Shown here one piece after another: positions 30,054 to 38,329 of a stretch of 64,000 nucleotides of DNA. The position numbers and the translations under genes are program-made. The notes beneath the pieces were generated by a model. That model made no database searches. It had not been told where the DNA came from and was given only the letters and a program-made list of their open reading frames with translations. Position 1 is the stretch's first letter. Each line of letters starts with the position of its first letter. The stretch is taken from positions 62,001-126,000 of the forward strand of contig JAPLQI010000137.1 in the NCBI GenBank assembly GCA_026399755.1. The letters are read 5' to 3'. The DNA comes from Pseudomonadota bacterium. GTDB lineage: Bacteria > Pseudomonadota > Gammaproteobacteria > Burkholderiales > Chitinibacteraceae.

Positions 30054-30221
30054 ATGGAAATATTAAACGATCTACGCGTGCTCTCTACCGTAGCCAGTTT
30101 TATCTGCTTTGTTGGCATCATCATTTGGGCCTATAGCAAAAACAGCAAAGCATCCTTTGATGAAGCGGCCAATCAGCCGCTCCTTGATGATGATCTGCCC
30201 TCATCAAACAAGACCTCCTGA
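30054..30221 (+). CDS. ccoQ: cbb3 oxidase subunit CcoQ (55 residues)
   Basis: A short gene between ccoO and ccoP that falls below common length cut-offs. The product is 55 residues, with a start MEILNDLRVLSTVASF, one membrane helix (about residues 12-27) and a short acidic and polar tail ending PSSNKTS. It matches CcoQ/FixQ in size, position and the helix followed by a charged tail. CcoQ stabilises the CcoP-CcoNO core. It begins six bases after ccoO ends and stops 19 bases before ccoP. Confidence 0.9.
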   Translation: MEILNDLRVLSTVASFICFVGIIIWAYSKNSKASFDEAANQPLLDDDLPSSNKTS

Positions 30222-30240
30222 TTTCTAGAGGATATAAAAA

Positions 30241-31161
30241 ATGACAGACTTTCAAAGTATCTTTTGGAATTATTGGATCGCAATCATTGTGATTGGCGGT
30301 ATTGTGGCAATGACTTTGCTCTTAATGAGCCAAGGCGTTGTTAAGCTTAAAAAAGGTGAAAATGCCGATGTAACCGGCCACAAATGGGATGGGGATTTAG
30401 AAGAATTCAACAACCCACTCCCAGGCTGGTGGGTCATGATGTTCTATATGACCATTGTATTTGGCGTCATCTACCTGATCATCTACCCAGGCATATGGGG
30501 AGGATCGGGCATTAACGGCAAAAAATGGACATCCACCTCGCAGTATAATATCGAAATGGCGCAAGCCAATTCCAAGTATCAGGGCCTGTATGACAAGTAT
30601 TCCGCCATGCCGATTGCGGCTATTGCACAGAATCAAGAAGCCAAGGACATGGGTAAGCGCCTGTTCCTGACTTACTGTATTCAGTGCCATGGCGCGGATG
30701 CACGTGGTGCAAAAGGTTTCCCTAACCTCACCGATGGCGATTGGTTACATGGCGGTAGCCCAGAGAAAATCTTGGAAAGCATTGCTAATGGTCGTCATGG
30801 TCAGATGCCTGCTTGGGGGGCCGTTTTTGGTGAAGAAAAAGTAAAAGACGTTGCTAACTATGTGCTGCAATTATCTGGCAAACCACGCAATGAACTGCGT
30901 GCTAGCCGTGGTGCAGAAACATTCAAGCAAACTTGTGTTGCATGTCATGGCGCGGAAGGTAAGGGCAATCAAGATTTGGGCGCTCCTAACCTGACCGATA
31001 ATATTTGGCTTTATGGTGGATCAGAAGCCACAATCATTGAAACCATTACCAATGGCCGCAGCAATGTAATGCCTGCTTGGAAAGAATTCTTAGGCGATGC
31101 CAAAGTGCATTTATTGGCTGGCTATGTCTACGGTCTTTCCAACAAGGAAAAAGCCAAGTAA
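30241..31161 (+). CDS. ccoP: cbb3-type cytochrome c oxidase subunit III (diheme)
   Basis: A 306-residue c-type diheme cytochrome that delivers electrons to the oxidase. It has an N-terminal helix (IAIIVIGGIVAMTLLLM), a second helix near GWWVMMFYMTIVFGVIYLIIYPG, and two heme c motifs, YCIQCHGADARG and TCVACHGAEGKG, each followed by a Met ligand (GQMPAWG and NVMPAWK). The KWDGDLEEFNNPLPGWW segment is the family signature. It is the last structural gene; a strong terminator follows. Confidence 0.96.
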   Translation: MTDFQSIFWNYWIAIIVIGGIVAMTLLLMSQGVVKLKKGENADVTGHKWDGDLEEFNNPLPGWWVMMFYMTIVFGVIYLIIYPGIWGGSGINGKKWTSTSQYNIEMAQANSKYQGLYDKYSAMPIAAIAQNQEAKDMGKRLFLTYCIQCHGADARGAKGFPNLTDGDWLHGGSPEKILESIANGRHGQMPAWGAVFGEEKVKDVANYVLQLSGKPRNELRASRGAETFKQTCVACHGAEGKGNQDLGAPNLTDNIWLYGGSEATIIETITNGRSNVMPAWKEFLGDAKVHLLAGYVYGLSNKEKAK

Positions 31162-31252
31162 AAAAACGTAGGGCTGGCATGCTTTTATGTGTCCGCGCGA
31201 ATCAGCAATCCCTTACGCGTGGGCACACAATCAGCACACCCTACATTATTAG

Positions 31253-31282
31253 AAACGGGCGGGACTTACCCGCCCGTTTTTC
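31253..31282 (+). terminator. Terminator after ccoP
   Basis: An 11-base-pair GC-rich stem, AAACGGGCGGG and its complement, with the loop ACTTA (31253-31279) is followed by a T run to 31282. It lies 90 bases beyond the ccoP stop and should end the ccoNOQP transcript, so ccoG needs readthrough or its own promoter. Confidence 0.85.
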
Positions 31283-31289
31283 CTTGATC

Positions 31290-31329
31290 AAAATGGTTTG
31301 CACGGCGCTACGCTACCGCAAACCATTTT
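31290..31329 (+). repeat. Inverted repeat in the ccoG leader
   Basis: AAAATGGTTTGC (31290-31301) and GCAAACCATTTT (31318-31329) are perfect 12-base inverted copies around a 16-base loop. They sit between the ccoP terminator and the ccoG ribosome site (GGAG at 31335), so they could form an RNA hairpin or an operator controlling ccoG. Confidence 0.6.
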
Positions 31330-31345
31330 GCTTGGAGCAATGAAA

Positions 31346-32782
31346 ATGAGTAAAAAATTACGTGATATTCCCATCACCGTAATTCAAGACGATGGCGAAT
31401 ACGAAGAGATCCACCTTTACAGCAAGCATAAAAAAATCTACCCGCGCTGGATTAATGGTTTATTTAATCGCTGGCGCATCTTCTTTGTGGTTATCACTCA
31501 GCTCTTCTTCTACGGCATGCCTTGGCTACAAATGAATGGCCGCCAAGCGCTGCTCTTCAATATTACCGAACACACCTTTTATATTTACGGCTTTGTATTC
31601 TTGCCGCAAGACTTCATCTATCTCACCGCCCTGCTTTTAGCCAGCGCCATTGGCCTGTTTGCTTGGACCACCGCTGGCGGGCGGCTTTGGTGTGGTTATG
31701 CCTGTCCGCAAACGGTCTACACCGAAATTTTTCTGTGGATAGAAAAATGGGTAGAGGGCGATCGCATGGCGCGTATCAAGCTCGACAACGCCCCCACAAC
31801 CGCTCGTAAAATTCGCCTAAAAGCCATCAAACATAGCGCTTGGATTGCACTTTCGCTTTGGACAGGCTTTACTTTTGTCGGCTATTTCACACCGATTCGT
31901 TCACTCTGGAGCGAAATCACTCAATTTGGCCTTGGCCCTTGGGAAACGTTCTGGGTGTTTTTCTATGCCTTTGCCACCTACGGCAATGCAGGCTGGATGC
32001 GTGAGCAAGTCTGTAAATATATGTGCCCTTACGCACGTTTTCAAAGCACCATGTTTGATGCCGACACCTTAATTATTTCTTACGACGCCGAGCGTGGTGA
32101 TGCACGTGGCAGCCGTAAAAAAGGCACGGATTACAAAGCAGCAGGCTTAGGTGATTGCATCGATTGCACGGTGTGCGTACAGGTTTGTCCAGTGGGGATC
32201 GATATCCGCGATGGCTTGCAATACGAGTGTATTGGTTGCGCCGCCTGTATTGATGCCTGTGATGAAATCATGGATAAGATGCAATATCCACGCGGGCTAA
32301 TCCGCTACACCACCGAAAATGCGCTGGAACACAAATATCCAGAGCGCGATATCATCAAAAAAATCACTCGCCCACGCGTGATGATGTATGTGCTGGTGCT
32401 GGTCGTGATTTTGGGCATTACCATTGGCTCCCTAGTGATGCGTAAACCAATCAAGGTGAACATTTCGCGTGATCGAGTGGCGATGGTCAGAGAAGCTGAC
32501 GACGGCTGGCTAGAAAACAGCTATCGCTTACAGATTCAAAATGCCGATGAAAAGGCCCACAGCTATATCATCACCACCGATGGCCTGCCTAACTCAAGAA
32601 CTATTGTTGAAGGTAATGGTCAGATTTTTGTACCCGCCACCGGCAGCCAAGATATTGGTGTGCGCGTGCAAGTTGCTCCAAGCCAAGCAGGCCCCGGCGG
32701 GCATGAAATGCACTTCATCATTACCGCAACAGATAATCCTGCACTGACGGTACGCGAAAAATCCAGCTTTTTAGGACGATAA
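31346..32782 (+). CDS. ccoG: CcoG, polyferredoxin-type cbb3 assembly protein
   Basis: A 478-residue inner-membrane protein (also called FixG or RdxA) that reduces copper for cbb3 oxidase assembly. It has about five membrane helices and two [4Fe-4S] motifs: DCIDCTVCVQVCP and ECIGCAACIDAC. The conserved WCGYACPQTVYTEIF and MCPYARFQSTMFD segments are intact, as is the C-terminal Ig-like domain (about residue 360 on). The start at 31346 has GGAG eight bases upstream; an ATG six bases earlier is also possible. ccoH follows directly. Confidence 0.95.
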   Translation: MSKKLRDIPITVIQDDGEYEEIHLYSKHKKIYPRWINGLFNRWRIFFVVITQLFFYGMPWLQMNGRQALLFNITEHTFYIYGFVFLPQDFIYLTALLLASAIGLFAWTTAGGRLWCGYACPQTVYTEIFLWIEKWVEGDRMARIKLDNAPTTARKIRLKAIKHSAWIALSLWTGFTFVGYFTPIRSLWSEITQFGLGPWETFWVFFYAFATYGNAGWMREQVCKYMCPYARFQSTMFDADTLIISYDAERGDARGSRKKGTDYKAAGLGDCIDCTVCVQVCPVGIDIRDGLQYECIGCAACIDACDEIMDKMQYPRGLIRYTTENALEHKYPERDIIKKITRPRVMMYVLVLVVILGITIGSLVMRKPIKVNISRDRVAMVREADDGWLENSYRLQIQNADEKAHSYIITTDGLPNSRTIVEGNGQIFVPATGSQDIGVRVQVAPSQAGPGGHEMHFIITATDNPALTVREKSSFLGR

Positions 32783-32784
32783 AT

Positions 32785-33288
32785 ATGCAAAAAGATCCGA
32801 TGGAAAATGAACCTTGGTATAAGCATCGCCATGTATGGCTGCTAATCCTTTTTCCTGCTGCTGCCGTGATAGGCGGCTTTAATATGCTATATCAAGCCAT
32901 TAAAACGGATGATGGCTTGGTTAGCGATGACTATTACAAGGAAGGCCAAGAAATAAATAGCCAGATCCACCGCGATACAAAAGCAGCTGCACTTGGCCTG
33001 AGCGGCCAACTGATGCTAGGCGCGGATGGCAAATCGATACGCATCCAGCTTAATAAAGTCATCAAAGATGATTTGGTCCTTAAACTCATGCACCCCACTC
33101 GTGCAGGCCAAGATCAAACGATTATCCTAAGCCAACAAGCACCACAGTTTTATGTGGGCAAGCTAGAAAACGCACTCACCCAGCCCCGCTGGCAAGTCGA
33201 GTTGGCTGATACTCAACGTCAATGGCGCTTAAAAGCGGAATGGAAAATAAGTGATGCAGAAGCCTTAGCGCTTACTCCAGCACTCTAA
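32785..33288 (+). CDS. ccoH: FixH-family cbb3 assembly protein CcoH
   Basis: A 167-residue protein with one N-terminal membrane helix (HVWLLILFPAAAVIGGFNML) followed by the sequence LVSDDYYKEGQEIN, the hallmark of the FixH/CcoH family, and a periplasmic beta-sandwich. It interacts with the oxidase and its assembly factors. It starts two bases after ccoG stops. The N-terminal sequence MQKDPMENEPWYKHR shows the usual polar lead. Confidence 0.9.
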   Translation: MQKDPMENEPWYKHRHVWLLILFPAAAVIGGFNMLYQAIKTDDGLVSDDYYKEGQEINSQIHRDTKAAALGLSGQLMLGADGKSIRIQLNKVIKDDLVLKLMHPTRAGQDQTIILSQQAPQFYVGKLENALTQPRWQVELADTQRQWRLKAEWKISDAEALALTPAL

Positions 33289-33307
33289 GCATCAACACTA
33301 AATAGCC

Positions 33308-33337
33308 AATAGCCCACCCTATGGTGGGCTATTTTTT
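33308..33337 (+). terminator. Terminator after ccoH
   Basis: AATAGCCCACC, a CTAT loop and GGTGGGCTATT (33308-33333) form a perfect 11-base-pair stem with a T run to 33337, 20 bases past the ccoH stop. It closes the cbb3 locus. Confidence 0.9.
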
Positions 33338-33490
33338 ATCTGCGCATTGAAAGCAATTTAACCCCACCAAAAAGATTACTAGCAAAAAAAAGAAGTAACG
33401 ACCTTGATGTAAAAGAAGCCACAGGTTTGGTGTAAATTACCGCCAAAATAAGCTAGGCTAAATCATCCCCAAAACCCTTGCGGCCCCGAT

Positions 33491-34234
33491 ATGAATATTG
33501 ACGATGTTCGACGCAAGGCGTTTGCCATGCCACTCACCAGTCCTGCATTTCCACCGGGGCCTTACCGATTTGTAAATCGCGAATATCTCATCGTCACCTA
33601 CCGTACCGACCCTAACTTGCTGCGCGCGATATTGCCTGAGCCGCTCAGCTTTGATGAGCCTATCGTCAAATATGAATTTATCCGTATGCCTGACAGCACT
33701 GGCTTTGGCGATTACACCGAATCGGGCCAGGTGATTCCCGTTCGATTTGAGGGCAAACCGGGCAGCTATGTGCATTCGATGTACTTAAATGCCGAAGCCC
33801 CCATCGCGGGTGGGCGTGAATTATGGGGCTTTCCCAAAAAGCTCGCCTCACCTTCTCTGACCGTTGAAAAAAACACCTATTTGGGCACCCTAGACTATGG
33901 CCCTGTGCGCGTCGTTACCGCCACCATGGGCTACAAATATCAAGCACTAGACAATGCCAAAGTGCGAGAAAGCCTACTGGCAGCAAACTATTTGCTCAAA
34001 ATTATTCCGCATGTTGATGGCAGCCCACGCATCTGCGAATTAGTCCGCTACTTTTTAGAAGATGTAAGCATAAAAGGCGCATGGACAGGCCCTGCCGCCT
34101 TAGAGCTAGCGCAGCACGCCTTAGCCCCCGTCGCACAATTACCCGTACTTGAAGTCATCAGTGGCACGCATATTCTGGCGGATCTCACCCTAGGAATGGG
34201 CAGCGTGGTTTACGACTATTTAGCCCCCCGATAA
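33491..34234 (+). CDS. adc: Acetoacetate decarboxylase
   Basis: Decarboxylates acetoacetate to acetone and CO2 through a Schiff base. The 247-residue protein has the length of the clostridial enzyme and its key motif [15 protein letters not shown], in which the second of the two Lys residues forms the Schiff base and the first tunes its pKa. Other conserved parts are [34 protein letters not shown] and [19 protein letters not shown]. No CoA-transferase genes lie beside it, so the source of acetoacetate here is not shown. It could belong with the following lipid-type cluster or stand alone; 190 bases separate them. Confidence 0.94.
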   Translation: MNIDDVRRKAFAMPLTSPAFPPGPYRFVNREYLIVTYRTDPNLLRAILPEPLSFDEPIVKYEFIRMPDSTGFGDYTESGQVIPVRFEGKPGSYVHSMYLNAEAPIAGGRELWGFPKKLASPSLTVEKNTYLGTLDYGPVRVVTATMGYKYQALDNAKVRESLLAANYLLKIIPHVDGSPRICELVRYFLEDVSIKGAWTGPAALELAQHALAPVAQLPVLEVISGTHILADLTLGMGSVVYDYLAPR

Positions 34235-34424
34235 ATAACACGCTCTGAGGCTGGGAGAGCCTAGACATCAACAGGTCTCTCTCTGTGACAAGTCAGTCAA
34301 CTCGCAACTATATGACTTGATGATGATTACAAAATGACAGCCATGCACAGCAAATAAGCCATCCCTGTGTGAATAGCCAGCCAAATGACATACAATTCCT
34401 TATCACCCTTCCCATTACGGCATC

Positions 34425-35180
34425 GTGCGCGAATTTATTCTGACTACTCAGTGGTATGAAATCATGGGCGTTGGCGTATTGTTTTTTGCCGCGCTGTATT
34501 TTGGCTTTGGTGCGCTCACTTGGTTTTTAAGCCATCAACTGCTGCCCAAAATCGCTCATGGACATGTACTTGATCCACGGCGGCAGGGGCCAGAGCAGCA
34601 GCGCCGCGAACTCAGTCTTTCGCTACTCACCATTTTTTTATTTGGCACGGGTATGGTTTTTCCTTGGGGCTTATTGCAGCTGGGCTGGGCACACCTAGCC
34701 TTGCAGGCATCGGCTACACAGCTAAGCATCGAGATCGGTGCCTTAGTTATTTGGAATGAAATCCATTTTTATATCAACCACCGCCTGCTGCATACCCGTT
34801 GGCTAAAGCGTTTTCATTTGCCTCACCATCGCTCGATTGTGACCACACCTTGGTCGACCTATAGCTTGCACCCCATCGAAGCCATCATGCTGGGTAATGT
34901 GATTATGCTGCCGATGCTGGTGCACGATTTTTCTATCTATTCACTCACCGCCGTTCCCATTTTTAGCATTATTTTCAATAATATCGGCCATTCCAATTAC
35001 GATTTTTTACCTGATGCCCATCATGATCGCTGGTGGCTCAATGGTGCGCGCCGCCATCATTTGCACCATGCTTGTTTTCACGGCAATTACGGCTTTATGT
35101 TTCCGTTTATGGACCGCTTATTAAACACCGCCCTGCCGCCGGATGCCGCCGACAAGCAGATTAAGCGCCATGCTGCGTAA
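34425..35180 (+). CDS. Fatty acid hydroxylase / sterol desaturase family protein
   Basis: A 251-residue integral membrane protein with four predicted helices and the eight-histidine signature of the non-heme diiron hydroxylase family: HFYINHRLLHT (HxxxH-like), RFHLPHHRS, HSNYDF and NGARRHHLHHACFHGNYG. Members hydroxylate or desaturate sterols, ceramides, carotenoids or fatty acids using O2. The substrate here is unknown. The start is a GTG; an ATG at 34464 is an alternative. It overlaps the next gene by 11 bases and so forms a tight operon with a fatty acid desaturase and a ketosynthase. Confidence 0.9.
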   Translation: MREFILTTQWYEIMGVGVLFFAALYFGFGALTWFLSHQLLPKIAHGHVLDPRRQGPEQQRRELSLSLLTIFLFGTGMVFPWGLLQLGWAHLALQASATQLSIEIGALVIWNEIHFYINHRLLHTRWLKRFHLPHHRSIVTTPWSTYSLHPIEAIMLGNVIMLPMLVHDFSIYSLTAVPIFSIIFNNIGHSNYDFLPDAHHDRWWLNGARRHHLHHACFHGNYGFMFPFMDRLLNTALPPDAADKQIKRHAA

Positions 35181-36039
35181 TCAACGCGACTGGCAAAGCC
35201 TGAGCTATTTAATCCTGCAACCGCTGCTGGTGATTTGGCTGTGGCACACGGGGCTATCCTCGCTGATCAATCAAATCCTCTTTGCCATCGGATTGTTTCT
35301 TACCCTCGGCATTGGCGTTATTCACCACAACCACACGCATCTGCGGATGTGGCGCAGTAAATCACTCAACCGAATCAGCGATTTCTGGATCACGCTCCTG
35401 CAAGGCCACCCCACTTTTGTGTTTTATCCGGCGCATATCCGCAATCATCATCGCTATCGCCATGGCCCCAAAGATGTGGCGCGCACCTATCGTTTTGGTC
35501 GCGACAGCAACGATCTGATCGGCTATCTTTTACACCCACTACAAGCCACGATTGTGCTCTACCCGCTGTTTATAGATTGGTTATTGGGCTTAAAACAGCG
35601 GCATTCTGGCGTATTTTATTACTGCCTGCGTCAATACGCCGCCGTGCTTTTACTCTGGGGCATTCTGGCTTGGCTGAACTGGCAAAAGTTTCTGATATTT
35701 GTCTTACTGCCGCAGCTTCATGGCCTGCACTGGCTGCTCGCCACCAATTACCTGCAACACGCCCATGCCGATGGTAATTCACCCATTAATTTTGCCCGCA
35801 ATTTTGAAGGCTGGGTTAACCCGCTACTGTTTAATATTGGCCTGCATACGGCGCACCATCGCCACCCACGCGCGCATTGGTCGGCGCTCACTAAACTCCA
35901 TCTACAATATCGCGATCAAGTCGATCCCCGCCTTAATGCCGGCCCACTGCTCTGGTATATGTGCCGCAGCTATTTTCTAAGCCCAATTTTTCCGCGCTGG
36001 CGTAGCGATAGCCTGATGAAACCCACTAAGGAATCCTGA
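35170..36039 (+). CDS. Membrane fatty acid desaturase family protein
   Basis: A 289-residue membrane protein with the three histidine clusters of acyl desaturases: HHNHTH near residue 45, HIRNHHRYRHG near 85, and HTAHHRHPRAHW near 230, plus NYLQHAHADGN. Several hydrophobic helices surround them. Such enzymes use a diiron centre and O2 to insert double bonds or, in some relatives, hydroxyls. The true start is likely the ATG at 35170 inside the end of the previous gene. Its stop TGA overlaps the next ATG, so the three genes are coupled. Substrate unknown. Confidence 0.9.
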   Translation: MLRNQRDWQSLSYLILQPLLVIWLWHTGLSSLINQILFAIGLFLTLGIGVIHHNHTHLRMWRSKSLNRISDFWITLLQGHPTFVFYPAHIRNHHRYRHGPKDVARTYRFGRDSNDLIGYLLHPLQATIVLYPLFIDWLLGLKQRHSGVFYYCLRQYAAVLLLWGILAWLNWQKFLIFVLLPQLHGLHWLLATNYLQHAHADGNSPINFARNFEGWVNPLLFNIGLHTAHHRHPRAHWSALTKLHLQYRDQVDPRLNAGPLLWYMCRSYFLSPIFPRWRSDSLMKPTKES

Positions 36040-37907
36040 TGCCGATTCAGTTTGAACATGTTTACCTTGCCGCAGCAGGGCTGCATCTACCTGGGCCAGC
36101 CATCAACAACGAAGAAATGGATGCCTTTATTGCCCCCATCAACCGGATTTCTATGCGCATCAAAAGCCGCATTTTGGCGGAGAATGGCATTCAAACTCGG
36201 CATTACGGCATTGATGAACAGGGCCAGACTGTTGAAAACCACGCCCAGATGGCCGCCGCCGCAGTGCATCAGTGTTTAGATAGAGCACAGCTATCGCTCA
36301 ATGAAGTCAGCTTGTTGGCCGTAGGCTCATCCGGGGGCGACGCGCTGATGCCGGGCTTTGCCAATATGATTCAGGGCGAGCTGGCGGCTCCTCCGATGCA
36401 AACCGTTTCCTGCCAAGGCGTCTGTGCGGCAGGCGTCAGTGCAATTGAATTTGCCGCGCAAGCGATTGAGCTTGGCGCTCACCAGCAAGCACTGGCCGTG
36501 GCCGCTGAAATGCCATCGCGCATGTTCAAAAAAAGTCGCTTTGCCCCGCGCGGCTATCAATGTGATTTTGACGCACACTTTTTGCGCTGGATGCTATCCG
36601 ACGGTGCGGGCGCACTGCTACTTAGCCGCCAGCCCAGGGCGGGGCTGAATATCAAGCTTAAATGGATACATCAAAAGAGCTTTTCTGGAGATTACCCAGT
36701 GTGTATGCAGCTGGGGCTGACGGAAGATCGTAGCCAGTCTTTCCTCGATTTTGCCTCATCCGGCGAGGCCGAAGCCGCAGGAGCGATGTCGCTGCGCCAA
36801 GATATCCGCATGCTGCCGCAGCTGTTTGATGTGTGTATTCATGAGTATGTAAAGCTGGTTGATGAAGGCTGGATTAAATCGACCGACATCGACCATTTTC
36901 TTTGCCATTACTCATCGGCTAAATTTATGCCGGTGGTGGAGGATTTACTCGCAAAAGCAGGGCTGAGCATCCCGCCAGAGCGCTGGTATAGCAATCTGGC
37001 AACGCGTGGCAACACGGGAGCAGCGTCTATTTTTATTATGCTGGCCGATTTTTTACAAACAAAGCCGCTTAAAGCCGGTGAAAAGATTTTCTGTTTTATC
37101 CCAGAATCAGGGCGAATCAGCGCGGCGTATATGTTGTTTGAAGTGGTAGAGGGCGAAGCCAGCAGCCAGCCTATCGCTCCAGCCCTCGCCGCCGCCCCCA
37201 CTCGCACCTTCGATCCCAATATCCCAGCACCGCATCAGGCGGAAAATGCCCCGCTTGCGCTGCAACCACTACTCACTCAGCTCGCCAGCCTATGGCAAGA
37301 TTATCGCTCGCAAGTCTGGCGCAGCCCTGTGATCTCACAGCTAGTGAGCCAGCGTTTTGACGTGGCGAGCTACCGCAACTGGACCGCAGCATGGGTGCCA
37401 CAAGTGCGCGAAGGCAGCTTATGGATGAGGGAAGCAGCCGCATCACTCAGCGGCGACTTTGCCCCACTCGCCAGCTTGATCGAGCTGCACGCCGATGATG
37501 AACAACACGATTTTGAAATCCTATATCAGGACTACCAAGCCGCTGGCGGCGAGCTGCCGCTGACCGCACTTAAACGCAACCCCGGCGGCGAAGCGCTTAA
37601 TAGTTACCTGCATGCCCTCGCCGCCACCCCCAACCCAATCGGCCTCCTAGGGGCGATTTATATTATCGAAGGCACTGGCCAGCGCATAGTACCTGCTCTT
37701 TTACCGATGCTGCGTCAGCAAGTAGCCCTGCCGCCGCACGCCTTTAAATTCTTGGAATACCATGGCGTCAACGACGAACACCATCTAGCCCGCTGGCTGG
37801 CCGCAGTAGAAATCACCCTCGCCATAGATCCAAAAGCAGCTCACGCCATACTCAATACAGCCAAACGCTGCGCACAGCTTTATTTAATGCAGTTTGAGCA
37901 TATTTAG
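36039..37907 (+). CDS. Ketosynthase III fused to a heme-oxygenase-like diiron domain
   Basis: A 622-residue two-domain protein. Residues 1-375 are a FabH-type ketosynthase III with a complete Cys-His-Asn triad: Cys129 in QGVCAAGVSAIEFAAQ, His290 in CHYSSAKF and Asn325 in TRGNTGAAS. The N-terminal ILAENGIQTRHYGID segment recalls StlD/DarB-like ketosynthases (from memory). After a Pro/Ala-rich linker (about 376-405), residues 406-622 look like a heme-oxygenase-like diiron oxidase: candidate ligands are Glu465, Glu482 and His490 (HADDEQHD), Glu544 in IIEGTG, and the H-x3-D-x2-H motif His575, Asp579 and His582. AAGGA precedes the ATG. It may condense an acyl thioester and oxidise the product. Reaction and substrates are not known. 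Confidence 0.85.
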   Translation: MPIQFEHVYLAAAGLHLPGPAINNEEMDAFIAPINRISMRIKSRILAENGIQTRHYGIDEQGQTVENHAQMAAAAVHQCLDRAQLSLNEVSLLAVGSSGGDALMPGFANMIQGELAAPPMQTVSCQGVCAAGVSAIEFAAQAIELGAHQQALAVAAEMPSRMFKKSRFAPRGYQCDFDAHFLRWMLSDGAGALLLSRQPRAGLNIKLKWIHQKSFSGDYPVCMQLGLTEDRSQSFLDFASSGEAEAAGAMSLRQDIRMLPQLFDVCIHEYVKLVDEGWIKSTDIDHFLCHYSSAKFMPVVEDLLAKAGLSIPPERWYSNLATRGNTGAASIFIMLADFLQTKPLKAGEKIFCFIPESGRISAAYMLFEVVEGEASSQPIAPALAAAPTRTFDPNIPAPHQAENAPLALQPLLTQLASLWQDYRSQVWRSPVISQLVSQRFDVASYRNWTAAWVPQVREGSLWMREAAASLSGDFAPLASLIELHADDEQHDFEILYQDYQAAGGELPLTALKRNPGGEALNSYLHALAATPNPIGLLGAIYIIEGTGQRIVPALLPMLRQQVALPPHAFKFLEYHGVNDEHHLARWLAAVEITLAIDPKAAHAILNTAKRCAQLYLMQFEHI

Positions 37908-38329
37908 TAAAACCCAAATCTTGAACCACGGAGGTCACAGAGAACACGGAGTTTCACGGAGAAAAACAGGCTTTGAATCAAGTTGTCTTCCCTTAGGTTT
38001 TAATGATTTTTGAAGCCTAAATAATCTGTAGTTTCATCACTACTAGTAGCACGAGGCTTAAATATCCCCTTGAAACACGCCGGAGCGAGGAACGAGCCAA
38101 TCCCGCCCGCCGCCGCCTCGATTGTCCGCAACGTAGGGGCCTTCGTGTTTCGTGGGGTCGCCTTCTTTGCTTACTTTCTTGGCGAAGCAGAAATTAAAGA
38201 CTTCGCGGGGATGCCGCACCTAAACACCGTGCCGAAGGCACTATCTTTTTGACTTTGCTTGTGCATCTGAACATTTAGCCACACACACTCGATCCGTGCT
38301 CGAACCCCATCAAAATATCGGAACAGCCC
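37908..38329. other. Gene-free tract with repeats
   Basis: About 420 bases without a credible gene. The left part (about 37926-37963) carries four near-copies of a CACGGAG-type heptamer. The right part has the inverted repeat GAAACACG (38072-38079) and CGTGTTTC (38144-38151), and a stretch GGGGTCGCCTTCTTTGCTTA (38154-38173) that resembles a common dispersed intergenic sequence. The short frames through it have no family features and look like chance. The tract separates the ketosynthase gene from the next one, so these two may not be in one operon. Confidence 0.55.

Noticed and set aside
31077-31343. 88-codon frame across the ccoP end and terminator
   Set aside because: It lies in the ccoP end and the hairpins and has no family features.
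38070-38252. 60-codon frame in the repeat tract
   Set aside because: It lies in a repeat-rich tract and resembles no known protein.
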